In this document: piece after piece, positions 1 to 10,903 of the stretch
How positions within the stretch are numbered: position 1 is the first letter of the stretch
Layout: the number at the start of each line of letters is the position of its first letter
NCBI GenBank assembly: GCA_022578965.1
Contig: MU400555.1
Coordinates: 62,001-126,000 of the forward strand
Direction: 5' to 3'
DNA from: Xylaria sp. FL1777
Lineage: Eukaryota; Ascomycota; Sordariomycetes; Xylariales; Xylariaceae
DNA: 64,000 nucleotides
Translations under genes and position numbers: made by a program
The notes under the pieces: model-generated
What the model was told of the DNA's origin: nothing
Database searches by the model: none
What the model saw: only the letters and a program-made list of their open reading frames with translations

Positions 1-830
1 CGGGATTTCTCTCAGTCAATTGACGAGAATAGGCTTGCCGGCGACATATTTGCTATAGCCTACCTATGCCCGAGGAAGACCCCGACAGCTCCGCGCAGCT
101 CTTCCCCAGGCATCCCAACGGCACGAGGAACAAATTTGTAAATATTATCTCACTTATAGTAAATAAGCTATCCTTGATTGAGAGATTTGGAAGTCTCATG
201 TTGTCAGCACCATTTACGCCAACAAGCGCTGCGCACGTGCAACGGCGGTTTTCATAGGCTCGTAACAGTAGGAAAAAAGCTGTAGTCCACGTACACTCGT
301 ATTATGGTGCCTGCCGGTCCAACCGAGATCCACAGATGACCGAAAGTTGGATAAAGTTAGCTGGCAAAGTTGTCCCAAGAGAAAAGAGACGATTGAGGAT
401 AGATTTATTGTGTTATCATCTTAGGGCTCTGGTATTTCTTGTCCTATAGCGGCTTTCGGGCTACAAGTCAGTATGGATCCCAGCTACGTTACATTCGCGG
501 AACGCTGGTGAGTCGGCCGGCGTATCAGCAGATTCCGGCATTCTTAAATACTGAAAAGGGTATCTCGGAATCAGGGGTTGAGCCATGTTGTTCAGCCTCT
601 TGGTCGATGTGGATAGGTAGGCCAGTCGATCGCCAGAAGGCCACAAACCTGTGGATAGATTTGAGATGGCTCACTGGTGCCAAATAGCCGAACATGTGCT
701 CTGGTGGGTGCTCCAGCAGACTCTAGGAAGTGTTATGACGTCCTGCGTCACGGAGACATATGGAATACTGCATATATGCCACACAGAAACCAACGTAAAA
801 TGCGTGCTTGAAGACCTATTTCCGGATGCA

Positions 831-879
831 TTAGGGTGAGAAAGGTATAAAAAAATGAAATAAATTTAGGGTGAGAAAG
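831..879. repeat. 14-bp direct repeat pair
   Basis: TTAGGGTGAGAAAG occurs at 831-844 and again at 866-879, separated by 21 bases of A/T-rich sequence. The TTAGGG core resembles the telomere unit, but two isolated copies do not make a telomeric array. Confidence 0.7.
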
Positions 880-889
880 ACGGAAACCT

Positions 890-1075
890 AGTCTTAGGTA
901 GGAAAAGTAAGGTAACTTACCTACGTAGACATTTAGTCTAAAAGGTAGAGAGAGATTATCTATCTAGGTAGTAACTACCTAGTAGATACCTACTTAGGTA
1001 ACATCTATATTAGTATAGGTACGGTAGACCTCTAACCTCTACGTATAGAGCCAGTTAGATAGGTAGGCCACGGCG
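890..1075. repeat. dense TAGGTA/TACCTA word field
   Basis: This stretch is built largely from overlapping, inverted and direct copies of the words TAGGTA, TACCTA, CTACGTA and TACTTAGGTA. It can form several overlapping hairpins. The same words form another field at 42245-42680 and 10-bp palindromes elsewhere in the window. It carries no open frame. Confidence 0.75.
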
Positions 1076-2327
1076 CTGTGTTCACAGTAGAAACACTGTG
1101 CGATGAGGCGATGTATGTAGGTATGTATAAGTCCCACCTGCAGTATAACTTGTAGTCCCCCAAAAAGAGTAGCCTGAGCAACCCGAGCAGTCTTTCTGAA
1201 GAGTCAATTCATCGATCTAGTCCATCATCAGACATTCACACATCCAGACCACGACGCGTTCTCCACCAGCACACCACAAGCGCGCACGTTGGGTTCACTG
1301 CTCACTGGCCTGTCCCTGGCTGTTCACTGTACTACGGCAATCGTCCAAGCGGCACAGCGAGCCTCAAATCCTTTTTCATGTGCCCCGGCTCGCCCAGGCC
1401 AATCGCGAGGTGGTGGCACGCAGCGAAGAGAGGAACAACTTTCAGCCTACTGCTGCTCGAACCCTAATCCTGGACCTCTGGGCTTCTGGGCATCAAGCAA
1501 TCGCACCGCGCATGTTCACCGTAGTCCGGATCTGGGAATTCAGGCTGTGGGGTTGCCTAGCCGAGACTCGACGTTGCTCTGTCGAACGCCCATCTTTTAG
1601 CCAACCATCTCGTTAGGGCCTTCATCAACCTCCGGTCTGCCACGCTACAGCTACACTACAGCCACAGCACTGACAGAGCAGTGTCTTGGTCCTGGTCCTG
1701 GTGCTGCTTCTTCTACTCCTGCTTCTGCTTCCAGCTAGCACTGCTGCCGTGTTACGTGCCCAAGCACACAGCTTCTCTCCGGCACGACGGTTTAGGTAAC
1801 TGCACAGCTTGTTGGTCCGTCCACACCAATCTCGATATCATCCCATCCACACACCTCCTGTGCCTACTTACGCCATACCTTCGGGTTGCTGAACGACGCT
1901 TCAGACACCACTCTCCGTAGCTTATCCCTTCGTCACAACTCTCCCTGGCCCTCCACCGTCGAGCACACCCACTCCGACGCCGTCTTGCAGCTTGGTCGCT
2001 TGGTTGCCTTTCCGCTTTTGGCCGTAGCTATCAACCCTCACCAGTTTATAGTCCTCTAGTGGCCCACAACCCTGCCTAGTCGGACTACCTAACCAACATA
2101 CATAGTTGTCCATCGATTCTGTGAACGGTAAACCGATCCGAACTGCAAGTCGTGCCGTCCCGGGCTTCATGCTATCAGCTAAGCATTGTCCACTAGAACC
2201 CTGCCTACTTTTGGTCTTGCCGAACGAATCCCAGGAGCCCGGTTGACGCCCTGCGCAACCCTTTCTGCATCAGCATCCACCAGGCCCAAGCTGACTTATT
2301 ACCACAGCCTAGCTAGGTAGTCTCAAA

Positions 2328-3380
2328 ATGTCAATCAAGTATGGACCCTCTCCTCTCTCCCTCCTCCTCACTTTTTGCCCTCCCATGTTTGAAGTTCTAG
2401 TTACTACGCGCTCGTGTTCTTTTCGAAGGATAGATGTAGTGGGATTTGACACCCCAACCTTCTCTCTCTTCTATGAGCAACGCCCTCAGCCTTCAATACC
2501 TTGTGTGTTGGGCAATTAGGTTATTCTTTGTTGTTAGACCTTAGTATGGATTACGGGCTCCACGAACAACATGCCTCGTATATCTTGAGCCAGAGCAGCC
2601 GAGATGAAGAGGAGACTGACTTGGAAGCTAGCTGGGTTATGCTGTCTCGGTCTGGGGAAATAGAACCCCTGCCACACGAGAGCATGTTATTCAAGACTAG
2701 AGGCCGTGTAGCTCTCAACATAACGGCACCAAACAACCCCCCCGGGGTTCCTCCGTTGTCCATCAAGAGCGAGAGTGGCGCTGCCTACATCACAAACCAA
2801 AGGGTAAGTGATGCCTCAAATTTCCGGCGCATTAGGCTAAAGATGAATTTAGTTGATATACCTACCAACTACCCCAACGGAACAGTTCAAATCGTTCTCA
2901 ACAAAGATTCTCGGCATTCAAGATAGTCGGATGCGCTCGTCCTGGGTTGGACCCTGGTACTGGGAAGCCAGCGTGCGACCCGTTCCGGATGGCAATATTC
3001 CCCCAGAGTTCCCCAGAGTAACCCTTAAATTGACTTTCAAAGATGGGGGTTTCAGCGAATTTGAATCTAAATTTGTTGAAATAAAAGCGCGTCTTCACCA
3101 CGCGGCACAGATCGCAGAGGAATCAGGCCAGCGCAATTGGGCTCTCAATGTCCATGATGAGCAGCTTCCAGAATATACGGCATCACAAAGCCAAGGTCCT
3201 TCCGACCACACCCAATCTACCACTGATGAGGCCATTCAACATGCCAGCGACAGTGCTCAACAAAGCGAGACAAACCAAGGGATGCCTGACGAGCCGCCCC
3301 CAGATTACGACGAAGCCCAGGCCCAAGCCGTCAGCATGCGCTTCGATGAACGGTTACGGGAGGAGGCAGAACGACAGTGA
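2328..3380 (+). CDS. GRAM-domain WBP2-like protein
   Basis: Exons 2328-2338, 2632-2803 and 2853-3380 encode 236 aa. The product resembles the WW-domain-binding protein 2 family, adaptors with an N-terminal GRAM/PH-like fold (about residues 1-140) and a C-terminal tail with PPxY ligands for WW domains, for example of Nedd4/Rsp5-type ligases. The tail holds LPEY (166-169) and PPDY (210-213). The start was chosen by joining an 11-nt exon to the exon at 2632. This restores the family's MSINWVML opening, spliced as AA|C, across a 293-nt intron that begins GTATGG and ends CTGAC-N10-CTAG. An ATG at 2546 inside that intron would instead give a longer N-terminus reading MDYGLHEQ, so alternative starts are possible. 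The second intron (2804-2852) is 49 nt and phase 0. Family assignment is strong; the partner is unknown. Confidence 0.85.
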
Positions 3381-4166
3381 GGTTGGCCAGGCTTTTCCAC
3401 TTTTACATAGCATGTACCTCTGGTGATCCCGAGGCAGATTGAGCCGAGAGCGATATATCTTACATCAGCAAGCTTGGGGGCCATGCTGATGATCACATGA
3501 GCACCAAATGACTATGCATACTCGATGGAATCTGACATTCTCGTCGTGTCCCTCTACTAGGGAAATCCTTGAAAGGGGGCTGGGATGGACCTCGGTCACA
3601 CGGAGATCCGTGAGATTCCCTATAAGCCCAAAGAAACGTGGTGTGGTGGTTGTGCTCGTAATAAACCACGGGCATGCAAACAACCTTAGCAGTCATGTCA
3701 CAAAGTCAGCTACATTTAGCAGGATGGTGTTCACTTCGGTATGTAATATGGTAGGTACTTAGACTAGTTACGACAGGAAGATTCAGAGTCGAGCGATCTG
3801 TAATATATGCGTAGAGTAGGCGTCAGCTTGGTAAAGTTTAAAATCAAAACACTCCAATGAGAGATTGCCGAGACAGTTTTGTGTGAACGCCGAGTTAGCC
3901 GCGTAATAAATCAATTGTTATCTAGTAGATAGAGTAGGGGAGGAATAATCAGCTCGGAGTTGTGGAGCTTTAGTCTCCCTGTATCGGCCGGAGCGTCACG
4001 TGACTTGAAGCTACCTAGGTATGAACCAGCCAATGGAAGTAGCTCAATTGCTGATGCTCGTAATTTTCTCAAACGAGCCATTCCGGAGGTCAATTCTTCA
4101 TCCATCTCCCATCACCCTACCCACCACAACAAGCCATTGGACCCGTGCAGTGCCGAGCTGATCACC
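3381..4166. other. intergenic, QCR6 promoter at right end
   Basis: Nothing gene-like is visible. The last 170 bases carry regulatory-looking words described separately, including the palindrome TACCTAGGTA at 4012-4021. Confidence 0.6.
3996..4034 (+). promoter_or_regulatory. TCACGTGA and CCAAT elements upstream of QCR6
   Basis: A palindromic bHLH-type site TCACGTGA lies at 3996-4003, TACCTAGGTA at 4012-4021 and a CCAAT box at 4030-4034, 130-170 nt before the QCR6 start. CCAAT boxes are bound by the HAP complex, which controls respiratory-chain genes in fungi. Use of these sites here is inferred from position and sequence only. Confidence 0.5.
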
Positions 4167-4980
4167 ATGGGTGTCTGGGACGTCATCAACGACCTTGTCG
4201 AGGCCGCCACGCCATGGAGCACGGCCGAGGCCGAGGCTCCTCCTGCTGAGGAAAAGGTACGGCACAATGGAGCATCCGGCTGAGCCACTTCTAGATGCGG
4301 GGACCCATGCACATCTACATCTTCTCACAGGCCCGTTCCTGTAATACCTGGCTGCGACAGATGCTTCACGAACCTGCTGGCTGTCAGTCGAGGAAGAATG
4401 ACTAACTCGACGTAGGAAACCACCGAGAGCCAAGACGAGGGAGAAGACAAGGAAGAGGAAGAGGAGGAAGAGGAGGAGGAGGAGCTTGAAGATCCCAAAG
4501 AAAAGTTCGAGGAAGGTCAGTTCGTACCGGCTCGGCGCCAACACCGAAGACGCAAATACATGATGTCATATACGTTCTTGCCGCCTGTCGTTATGATATT
4601 CTAGTATCCAGCCTGGATGAGACGCGCGCAAAGAATAATGGAGCATTCACTGACGATGGGAGCAGAGTGCAAAAACTCCAAGCAGTGCGCCCCCGCGAAA
4701 CATCATTTTGATGAGTGCGTTGAGCGGGTTACGAAGGCTGCTGATAGCGAAGAGGAGGAGAACGAGGACTGCGTTGAGGAATGTGAGTATTTATTGCGTA
4801 GCTTCAGTTACATGGTCTATCCCCCAGTTTCCGCCGTATCCCTCATTACGGGTCGTCTCTTGTTTTGTTTTTATTGCGAAGTACATGAGAAACTAACACC
4901 CCTCGTCTCATATAGTCTTCCACCTCGCTCACTGTGCCACCCAATGCGCTGCGCCCAAGCTCTGGGCCGTTCTCAAATAA
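4167..4980 (+). CDS. QCR6: cytochrome bc1 complex subunit 6 (hinge protein)
   Basis: Four exons (4167-4256, 4416-4515, 4666-4782, 4916-4980) encode 123 aa. This is the acidic hinge subunit of ubiquinol-cytochrome c reductase (complex III), which sits on the intermembrane-space side of the inner mitochondrial membrane and assists the cytochrome c1-cytochrome c interaction. The N-terminus MGVWDVINDLVEAATPW is typical of filamentous fungi. It is followed by a run of Glu (about 42-53), then the helical-hairpin Cys pattern ECKNSKQC, HHFDEC, EDCVEEFF and HCATQC, ending APKLWAVLK. All introns are GT-AG, with branch points CTAAC (4402), CTGAC (about 4650) and CTAAC (about 4892). Reading frame and family length agree, so the model is firm. 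The first 30 codons form their own exon. Confidence 0.95.
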
Positions 4981-7405
4981 GCAACATGACCTATGCGACC
5001 GTCGACCGTTGGCGACACCTAGCATCGCATCTCTATATAGACCGCTATAGAGCAAATAATGGCCGGGTCGGAACTTGATTCTCTCAAAGCCTTGGCCAAT
5101 ATTGAGTGAGCGGTGGTTGTGTAACACGATCTGCGACGACTTGACTCGTCGAATGACAAGCAAAGCATCTCCAGGTTGTGTGTCCCTGCCCGCAGCTACC
5201 TCTCTTGTACCATAATGCCGCAGTCACCTTGCTAAATAGATCTCTGTTCTTACACATGGACGTCTGGTTATCCCGTGTTTTAAGCAAGAGTATATACAAC
5301 CGTTTTACAGATATGTATCGTTGGTCCGCACTGTGTCGGTTGCCGAATCCTGGTGATGTGGCCTCTATTACCAAGCAGGCGATATCACTATTTACAGTGT
5401 CTTGAGACTTTCTTGTTTACCACATCATTAGACTCTATGTTTATGCTATCACCCGCGGACATTTGCAACCTTATCTTCCTACACATCCACGCCAGTCTAC
5501 AAATTAGAGGGCAGAACTAAGTACCTGCTAGAGAAGAATTGCTGCTCCAGCAGGGAGCGGCTACGCTCAGAATACTCTACAAACCGGACCAGGTATAATA
5601 GCCATTCGGCGAGATGTCTTGATGGGACTGATCTGTGTGGTATGATACTACTAGTAACAGCGCATATCTATTAGTTGTGTTATTTGTTTAATCGACTTAA
5701 CCATATATATCTCACTTAGGTGGGAAATTCACGTATAAGACAAAGGAAAGTCGCTACGGGTATATTAAAGATCGAGTTAGTTAATGGCACTCTTGGCATT
5801 AGAATATCATAGTAGTACTGTACTTGCTATATTCAGTAGTCACCTGAGTAATGGCTACTACAGCTCTCGAGGTTGATGAGTGTTTATTGCTCCATACTCT
5901 CTTATTTTTTATTGGCTGACTGATTAGTTATTTAATATAGTTTTATGTTTACTTGAGACACTGTTTATTGAATTAGGTCTAAGAAGATCACAGAAAAAAA
6001 GTCTAGATCAGGAAACGATGCCTATCAGTGAGGGCCATTTTCCCTTTGCATAATTTGTACTAGCAACGATACCTAAATAAACATTATATCATGGTTGTCT
6101 TGGTTGTCTTGGTCGATGACAGTGTCAAGACGAGTTACACTGAGCTAGAACGAGAACTTGGTCTAGGCAAGTCGGGCGACAGCAGCCCAACCGAATACCA
6201 AACCGCCAAAAAAAAAAAAAAAAAAAAAAAAAGTACAAAACCAATGACTAGATGAAAAGCTCGACCTGAGAGGACAAGTTCCGAGTTCCCAGCGCAATCC
6301 GGCAATTAGTGCGATGATGCTGTCATCGCAAGATACCCCAAAATGCGGCAAGGGCTAGCATCAGGTCCACTTGGAGCTCCGTGGCAAGCTGCGGCCTCGG
6401 GCCGGATATCTCTCGCTTGGGGAAGGTTCAAGAAACTCTAAGATGCCCAGACTGCCAAATCTAAACACATGCAGGACCCGGTACGGGACCTTGGTGGGTG
6501 TTTGTTTATACTAACGGATAATGCAGTGAGTTCATAACACATATGTAATACTACTATATGTTAGGTAAGTAGATACGACATCAACAGCACAGACTTAGAT
6601 AACAACAGAGTTAGGTTACATTTGCCCATTTGAATAAGATTACGGAATGGATGGGCATGTAAATATGCTCGGCGACGCAAATCTATACCAGACGTTGAAC
6701 GTGACAAACCTGTTTCCTTCGATATGCGTTGCGTGCAATGATTTTCCTGCCTTCTCCCTCTTTGTTCCCCCCCCCCTTTTCGTTTCCACCCCTTCTTCAA
6801 TTTATAGGGGCCGCTAGTGGCAGTTTACTACTTTGATGGCGCATGACAAGTTAGGCTTAGCGCACTTTCTGCTTTTGCTAAGGCTTAGCTCCATGTATGT
6901 ATAATTTATGCAGAGGGAAACAGTCCTACATAGTAGGTTTTAACTTCTACCACTATATGTTATCAAATTGTCCTTGTTGATGTATTCACTTTCACTTTCT
7001 AGAAATATATTTTGAGGCAGTCATTGTAATATCCTTATAGCAGCTTCTATTCCTGGCGTAATAATTATTACTAAAGGACTACATACCTAGGTAAGTGGTT
7101 GTTAATCTGTCTAGACGTGTGCACTCCGTGTCCCTGAAAACGGCGCTGACAATAGGAATTTTCAGCTTTATTCACAAGATCAGAGTAGAAGAACTAGCGT
7201 ACCTACGAAATTTAAGTAGCATTCAAGTTGCATCTATTGTGCGCGATATTATTGTACATAAGGTACACAGTCCTCGTATCCCGCCTTACACGAAGCGACA
7301 ATAAGGAGAGAGTATCCCTGTGGCTGAATCCTGTTGCCAACGCCAACTCCAGCTCCGCTCTACCATGAAAATCTACCGAATAGTGATATCTATGCCGTAC
7401 GGGCT
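4981..7405. other. AT-rich intergenic region
   Basis: No coding region is supported on either strand. The stretch contains a 25-nt A tract at 6208-6232, a polypyrimidine block at about 6740-6800 and one TACCTAGGTA palindrome at 7084-7093. It separates QCR6 from the 3' end of the kinase-like gene on the other strand. Confidence 0.6.
6208..6232. repeat. poly(A) tract, 25 nt
   Basis: An uninterrupted run of 25 A residues preceded by AACCGCC. It could be a simple-sequence expansion or the tail of a very degraded retroposed sequence. No element body is recognisable beside it. Confidence 0.8.
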
Positions 7406-8722
7406 CTAGTTGAGATCAGTTCGTCTTTGGGGGGGCCGCTCCCAATTTACGAAGGTGTTAGGTTCCTTGTCGCGGCGCATTTCATTCAAGACAGGTCCAT
7501 AGACATCAGCAAATAATAGCGTTTCGGGTGGGGTGGGAAAAGCTGGCCATTCGATGTACCGTGGTGCTTCCGTGTAGATAGTCATCTGCCTGCCTGCTCG
7601 TCTTTTCTTCACCCACATATTCAAGACTGAGCGATATTCCGAGATTTCGTGATCGAGGGCAACATCAGCATGTTTAATCCAGTTCAGCCCTTCAAGGTCT
7701 GCTGGATTTTGTTGCTCATGCGGAACCTTGCGAAAATGGTAGTCGCGGGTAATGATTTCGTATAATGTAAACGTAACACCCTTAATGTCGTCGCGATCCT
7801 TGGAATATCCGACGTCCCCGAGACGACTCGAATAGTTAAAGTCAAATAACATGAGGGCATCGGTATTAGGGTCAACGAGCAGGTTTCGTGCAGCAACATC
7901 CTGATGAATGATTCCGTATTGGAGATTCAAGTCATCAATAACTTGCGTCAGTTGCTTAAGCCACTTCAGCTTGAACACACGACGCTTGTTGTTGTCTATA
8001 GTGTCCCCAGGGATGTATAGACTGGTGAAACCCACAACACAGCCGTTAACCTCGTCGAGCACAAGTCGGTCAAATGGAACGATGTTCGGATGTGGGGGAA
8101 GACGCATCCAAATATTCATCTCGTCCCATAGCCGGTAGAGGAACTGACGAAGAAAGTAGTATTTGAAAACAGCCTTCTTGGGCTGGGAGGCTGTCTCTGG
8201 GTGTGGTGAATACAAGGCCAGATCAACATTCGGAGCAAGTCGATCCAACTCTCGCAGTTTCGAACGGAGTACTGTTTTTATGTGGTCGGGTCGGGGAACC
8301 TGTTGCAAAGGGGGATAGTATACACAAAAGGTTAAGTCGTCCTGGGGGTCGGTTGAGATTGAGATTATTGCGCCTTCTCGCGATAGATGGACTTCATATA
8401 TACCGGGCTTAATAGCGTCGATGTGCTTTTTGAGATGTTCAACTGCCACGTCTTCACTTTCTTGTTCCTCGTCCATAGTGACAGAGATAATACGTCGTTG
8501 GTCCCAGTCAAGAATATGCCATGTGCTTGGCCCGCCAGGCGTGACAGCCCCACTCGGCGAGAAATACCTCCACTCATCTTCGATCATGTTTTTGTAGTAA
8601 GTGCACGATGTGAGAGGAACGCGAAACTTATGAGTGATATGGAGTGGTGTCGGGGTCTTTGGTCTGCTTTTTGGGATTAAGGAAGCGTGGAGAGTTAATA
8701 GGGACGAAGGACGGCCATACAT
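7406..8722 (-). CDS. protein-kinase-like fold protein (degenerate)
   Basis: A single-exon frame of 438 aa. Kinase-fold landmarks appear in order: a candidate VAIK-type lysine in AVFKYYF (K187), a helix-C-like E201, a hinge-like region near 230-240, the catalytic loop HQDVAARNLL (273-282, with D275 and N280) and the metal-binding motif as DFN (294-296) instead of DFG. The HxDxxxxN core is intact, so phosphotransfer is possible, but the odd DFN and the poor N-lobe suggest a fungal kinase-like or small-molecule phosphotransferase family, not a canonical protein kinase. The start is uncertain. An in-frame Met at 8587 (MIEDEWRYF) would drop 45 residues that look like leader sequence. A TACCTAGGTA palindrome ends its upstream side at 8730-8739. 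Substrate and pathway are unknown. Confidence 0.75.
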   Translation of the reverse strand: MYGRPSSLLTLHASLIPKSRPKTPTPLHITHKFRVPLTSCTYYKNMIEDEWRYFSPSGAVTPGGPSTWHILDWDQRRIISVTMDEEQESEDVAVEHLKKHIDAIKPGIYEVHLSREGAIISISTDPQDDLTFCVYYPPLQQVPRPDHIKTVLRSKLRELDRLAPNVDLALYSPHPETASQPKKAVFKYYFLRQFLYRLWDEMNIWMRLPPHPNIVPFDRLVLDEVNGCVVGFTSLYIPGDTIDNNKRRVFKLKWLKQLTQVIDDLNLQYGIIHQDVAARNLLVDPNTDALMLFDFNYSSRLGDVGYSKDRDDIKGVTFTLYEIITRDYHFRKVPHEQQNPADLEGLNWIKHADVALDHEISEYRSVLNMWVKKRRAGRQMTIYTEAPRYIEWPAFPTPPETLLFADVYGPVLNEMRRDKEPNTFVNWERPPQRRTDLN

Positions 8723-10903
8723 AAGTACTTACCTAGGTAGCTTGGAGCCCTCTTCGAACCACAATTAAGGCAAACCCTCCACCTGTCTGCCTCACTTCAT
8801 CACACAAGAGAACAAACGCAATTTCCTTCATCGCAAGAGAAGACAACTAGGTTTGTGAATGTAACACACCCGGCCCTAAAATCAGCGTGAGTGGATATAC
8901 GGGCCCGGATCAACTATGGCCTGGAAGAGCCCCTATATGTTACAGCTAGAACTTAGACCTTAGATCTTCTGAATAGACTTCAAGTGATCTCATCCGATAG
9001 ATCCACTGGTTCAATCCCATTGACTAGCTCTCTGACACTCCTGAACGCGAGATTTCTACTTATATCCACTGACAATTTAAGAATAAATTGTTTAAATCCT
9101 ACATTATCAAGAGCTGCTTATGACTTAGATTTTCTAGTTCTTCTTAAGTGTCCCTTGCTTTTAGCAAAAATCGTCTTCCTGTGAATAAAGACTATAGTAA
9201 AACTATAGCTTTAAAACAATATAAGTAACAATATGTATTATACTTAGTTAATCCCCTCTCTACACAAGGTAAGCAGGTATATATAAGTATACGTAGATAA
9301 GGATCCCTTTTATCTTATTTTACTTACTAGGCATTACTATGTAGTATGTACCCAGGGTAATTCTTTTCTTTGCCAATATATTTTGACTACTATTGTCTCC
9401 CCTTCCCTTACTATTGCTTCTTGCTATGTTAATACACAGGTGTCTAGAGCAACTAAGGTGAAAGATGTACAGATGCAAGTAAGGGCAATAGTTAGTCAAG
9501 ATACTATGATCAAGTCCATTGCTGGTCAGCTTTACATATATTAATGGCACAATGCTGATATGAAGAATGTGCATGCGTGTATATATATGATATATAGTAC
9601 GTTAGGTAGGTAGACATAACTGCGTGGAAAGTTGAAGTTAAGTTTGACGTATGGTGCATGCTACCTAGGTAGCCCTAAACCTATGACATTCAATTAGGTG
9701 CTTTGAAAGTGAAAGGGAATGAACAATATCATACCTCATGCTTGAATGATTTTTTTTGGGGACAATCCCTCTAGCAAAAGTCATTGTATATGTATGGTCC
9801 TGTTGAATCCGTTTTGGGATAAAACGTTTACTTTAATTCGACTTAATTTAGTGCATTTATGGTGAAAGTTATGCAAGTCTGTTTGTTGTGGCTTATCAGG
9901 ATGCATCTGCTTGTGACGCCGAGCTCGAGGAGAGGTCCCATTTCGGTGGTATTCCCCGAATCCCTTCTCCAATCACACCCCGACTTCTTCCCGTCTTTTC
10001 CTGTTTTGTTGCTTGCTTTGTTGGGTGTGCTGCACGACTGTTTGATCTTGTGCCGCTCCTAACCCTGAAATCCCTGTTAGACGAGATAAGCCTCAAGGTT
10101 GGATGCAAGAGATAAATAGTTCTCGCCTCTGCATGAGAGCCTGCAACGTTCCCATGTGACCAACATAATGTGCTGCAGTATGAGTATGATAATGTAGATA
10201 GAAAATATGTATTTATCTACACATCGATGATGACTCGGGAGTTCTAAAAGCTACATGTCAGCCCTTAGATAAAGAAGAAACTTAATTATTACGTAATTAA
10301 GTCACTCCTTTGATTCTTCACGTCTTTGGCGCATCTTCTTCACACTAACACCTAATCTAATACCACTTGGTGTGCCTCATGTGCCTCATGTGCCTCAGGT
10401 GCCCGCGAAAGTGGATGGAAGTGTGCCTGCGCTACCGAGCACCTTAGTGTAGCGTTCGGTTACCTAACCGGGTAAATGCAGCAATGCACGTTGCATCTTG
10501 ACATTCAGCGTCGCATGAGACGGGGTTCCCAGGCCAATGGAGTGTAATACCACTTCTGCAATATCTCTCTCTCTCGTCCCCCCTAAATGCACGTTGGCGA
10601 CTCGCAGGAATTCTTTTATTAAGTTAGTCCTCGATCATGTTCTGATGCGTCTTTAGTGCCGCCCGACTGCTGTGTTGTTCCATAATTGAGCTTATATACT
10701 GGCCGATAGACAACATCTGACGATATTGGCATTGACGTTGGCTTTAATGCAAGGGATATTATCACCAAACCAACACTTTAAACCAACAGGAATAAGAGCT
10801 AGTCTTGAAATGGGAATGAGAGACTTGGTCGAATTGAGTTTAAAGCGTCCGAATCATAGCACCTGCTTCTCGGTCTGAAACCAGAGTCGATTTTCGCTCG
10901 GCG
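8723..10903. other. intergenic between kinase-like and MFS genes
   Basis: This is the shared upstream region of two divergent genes. It holds TACCTAGGTA palindromes at 8730-8739 and 9662-9671, A/T-rich stretches and a short GTGCCTCAT tandem repeat at 10372. No open frame with family resemblance is seen. The frame at 9859-10115 appears to be chance. Confidence 0.6.
10372..10404. repeat. 9-bp tandem repeat, GTGCCTCAT x3
   Basis: Three head-to-tail copies (two perfect, the third ending CAG) are followed by a partial GTGCCC. The repeat lies about 500 nt upstream of the MFS gene and is non-coding. Confidence 0.8.

Larger units (their letters stand above)
1..2327. other. intergenic, no supported gene
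   Basis: Only short open frames without family resemblance are visible on either strand. The left half contains a dense field of TAGGTA/TACCTA words at about 890-1075. From about 1170 to 2320 the sequence is pyrimidine-rich and could be the promoter and 5' leader of the WBP2-like gene starting at 2328. A frame at 66-257 ends in a short tract faintly like the C-terminus of hAT transposases, but that is too weak to call. Confidence 0.6.

Noticed and set aside
66..257. Frame ending in VQRRFS, faintly like an hAT transposase C-terminus
   Set aside because: A few residues only; no terminal repeats, DDE residues or domain were found.
831..879. TTAGGG words suggesting a telomere
   Set aside because: Two isolated copies; not a tandem telomeric array.
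9001..9040. GGTTCAATCCC, which looks like a tRNA T-arm / B box
   Set aside because: The T-stem pairs imperfectly, and no matching A box or acceptor stem was found upstream.
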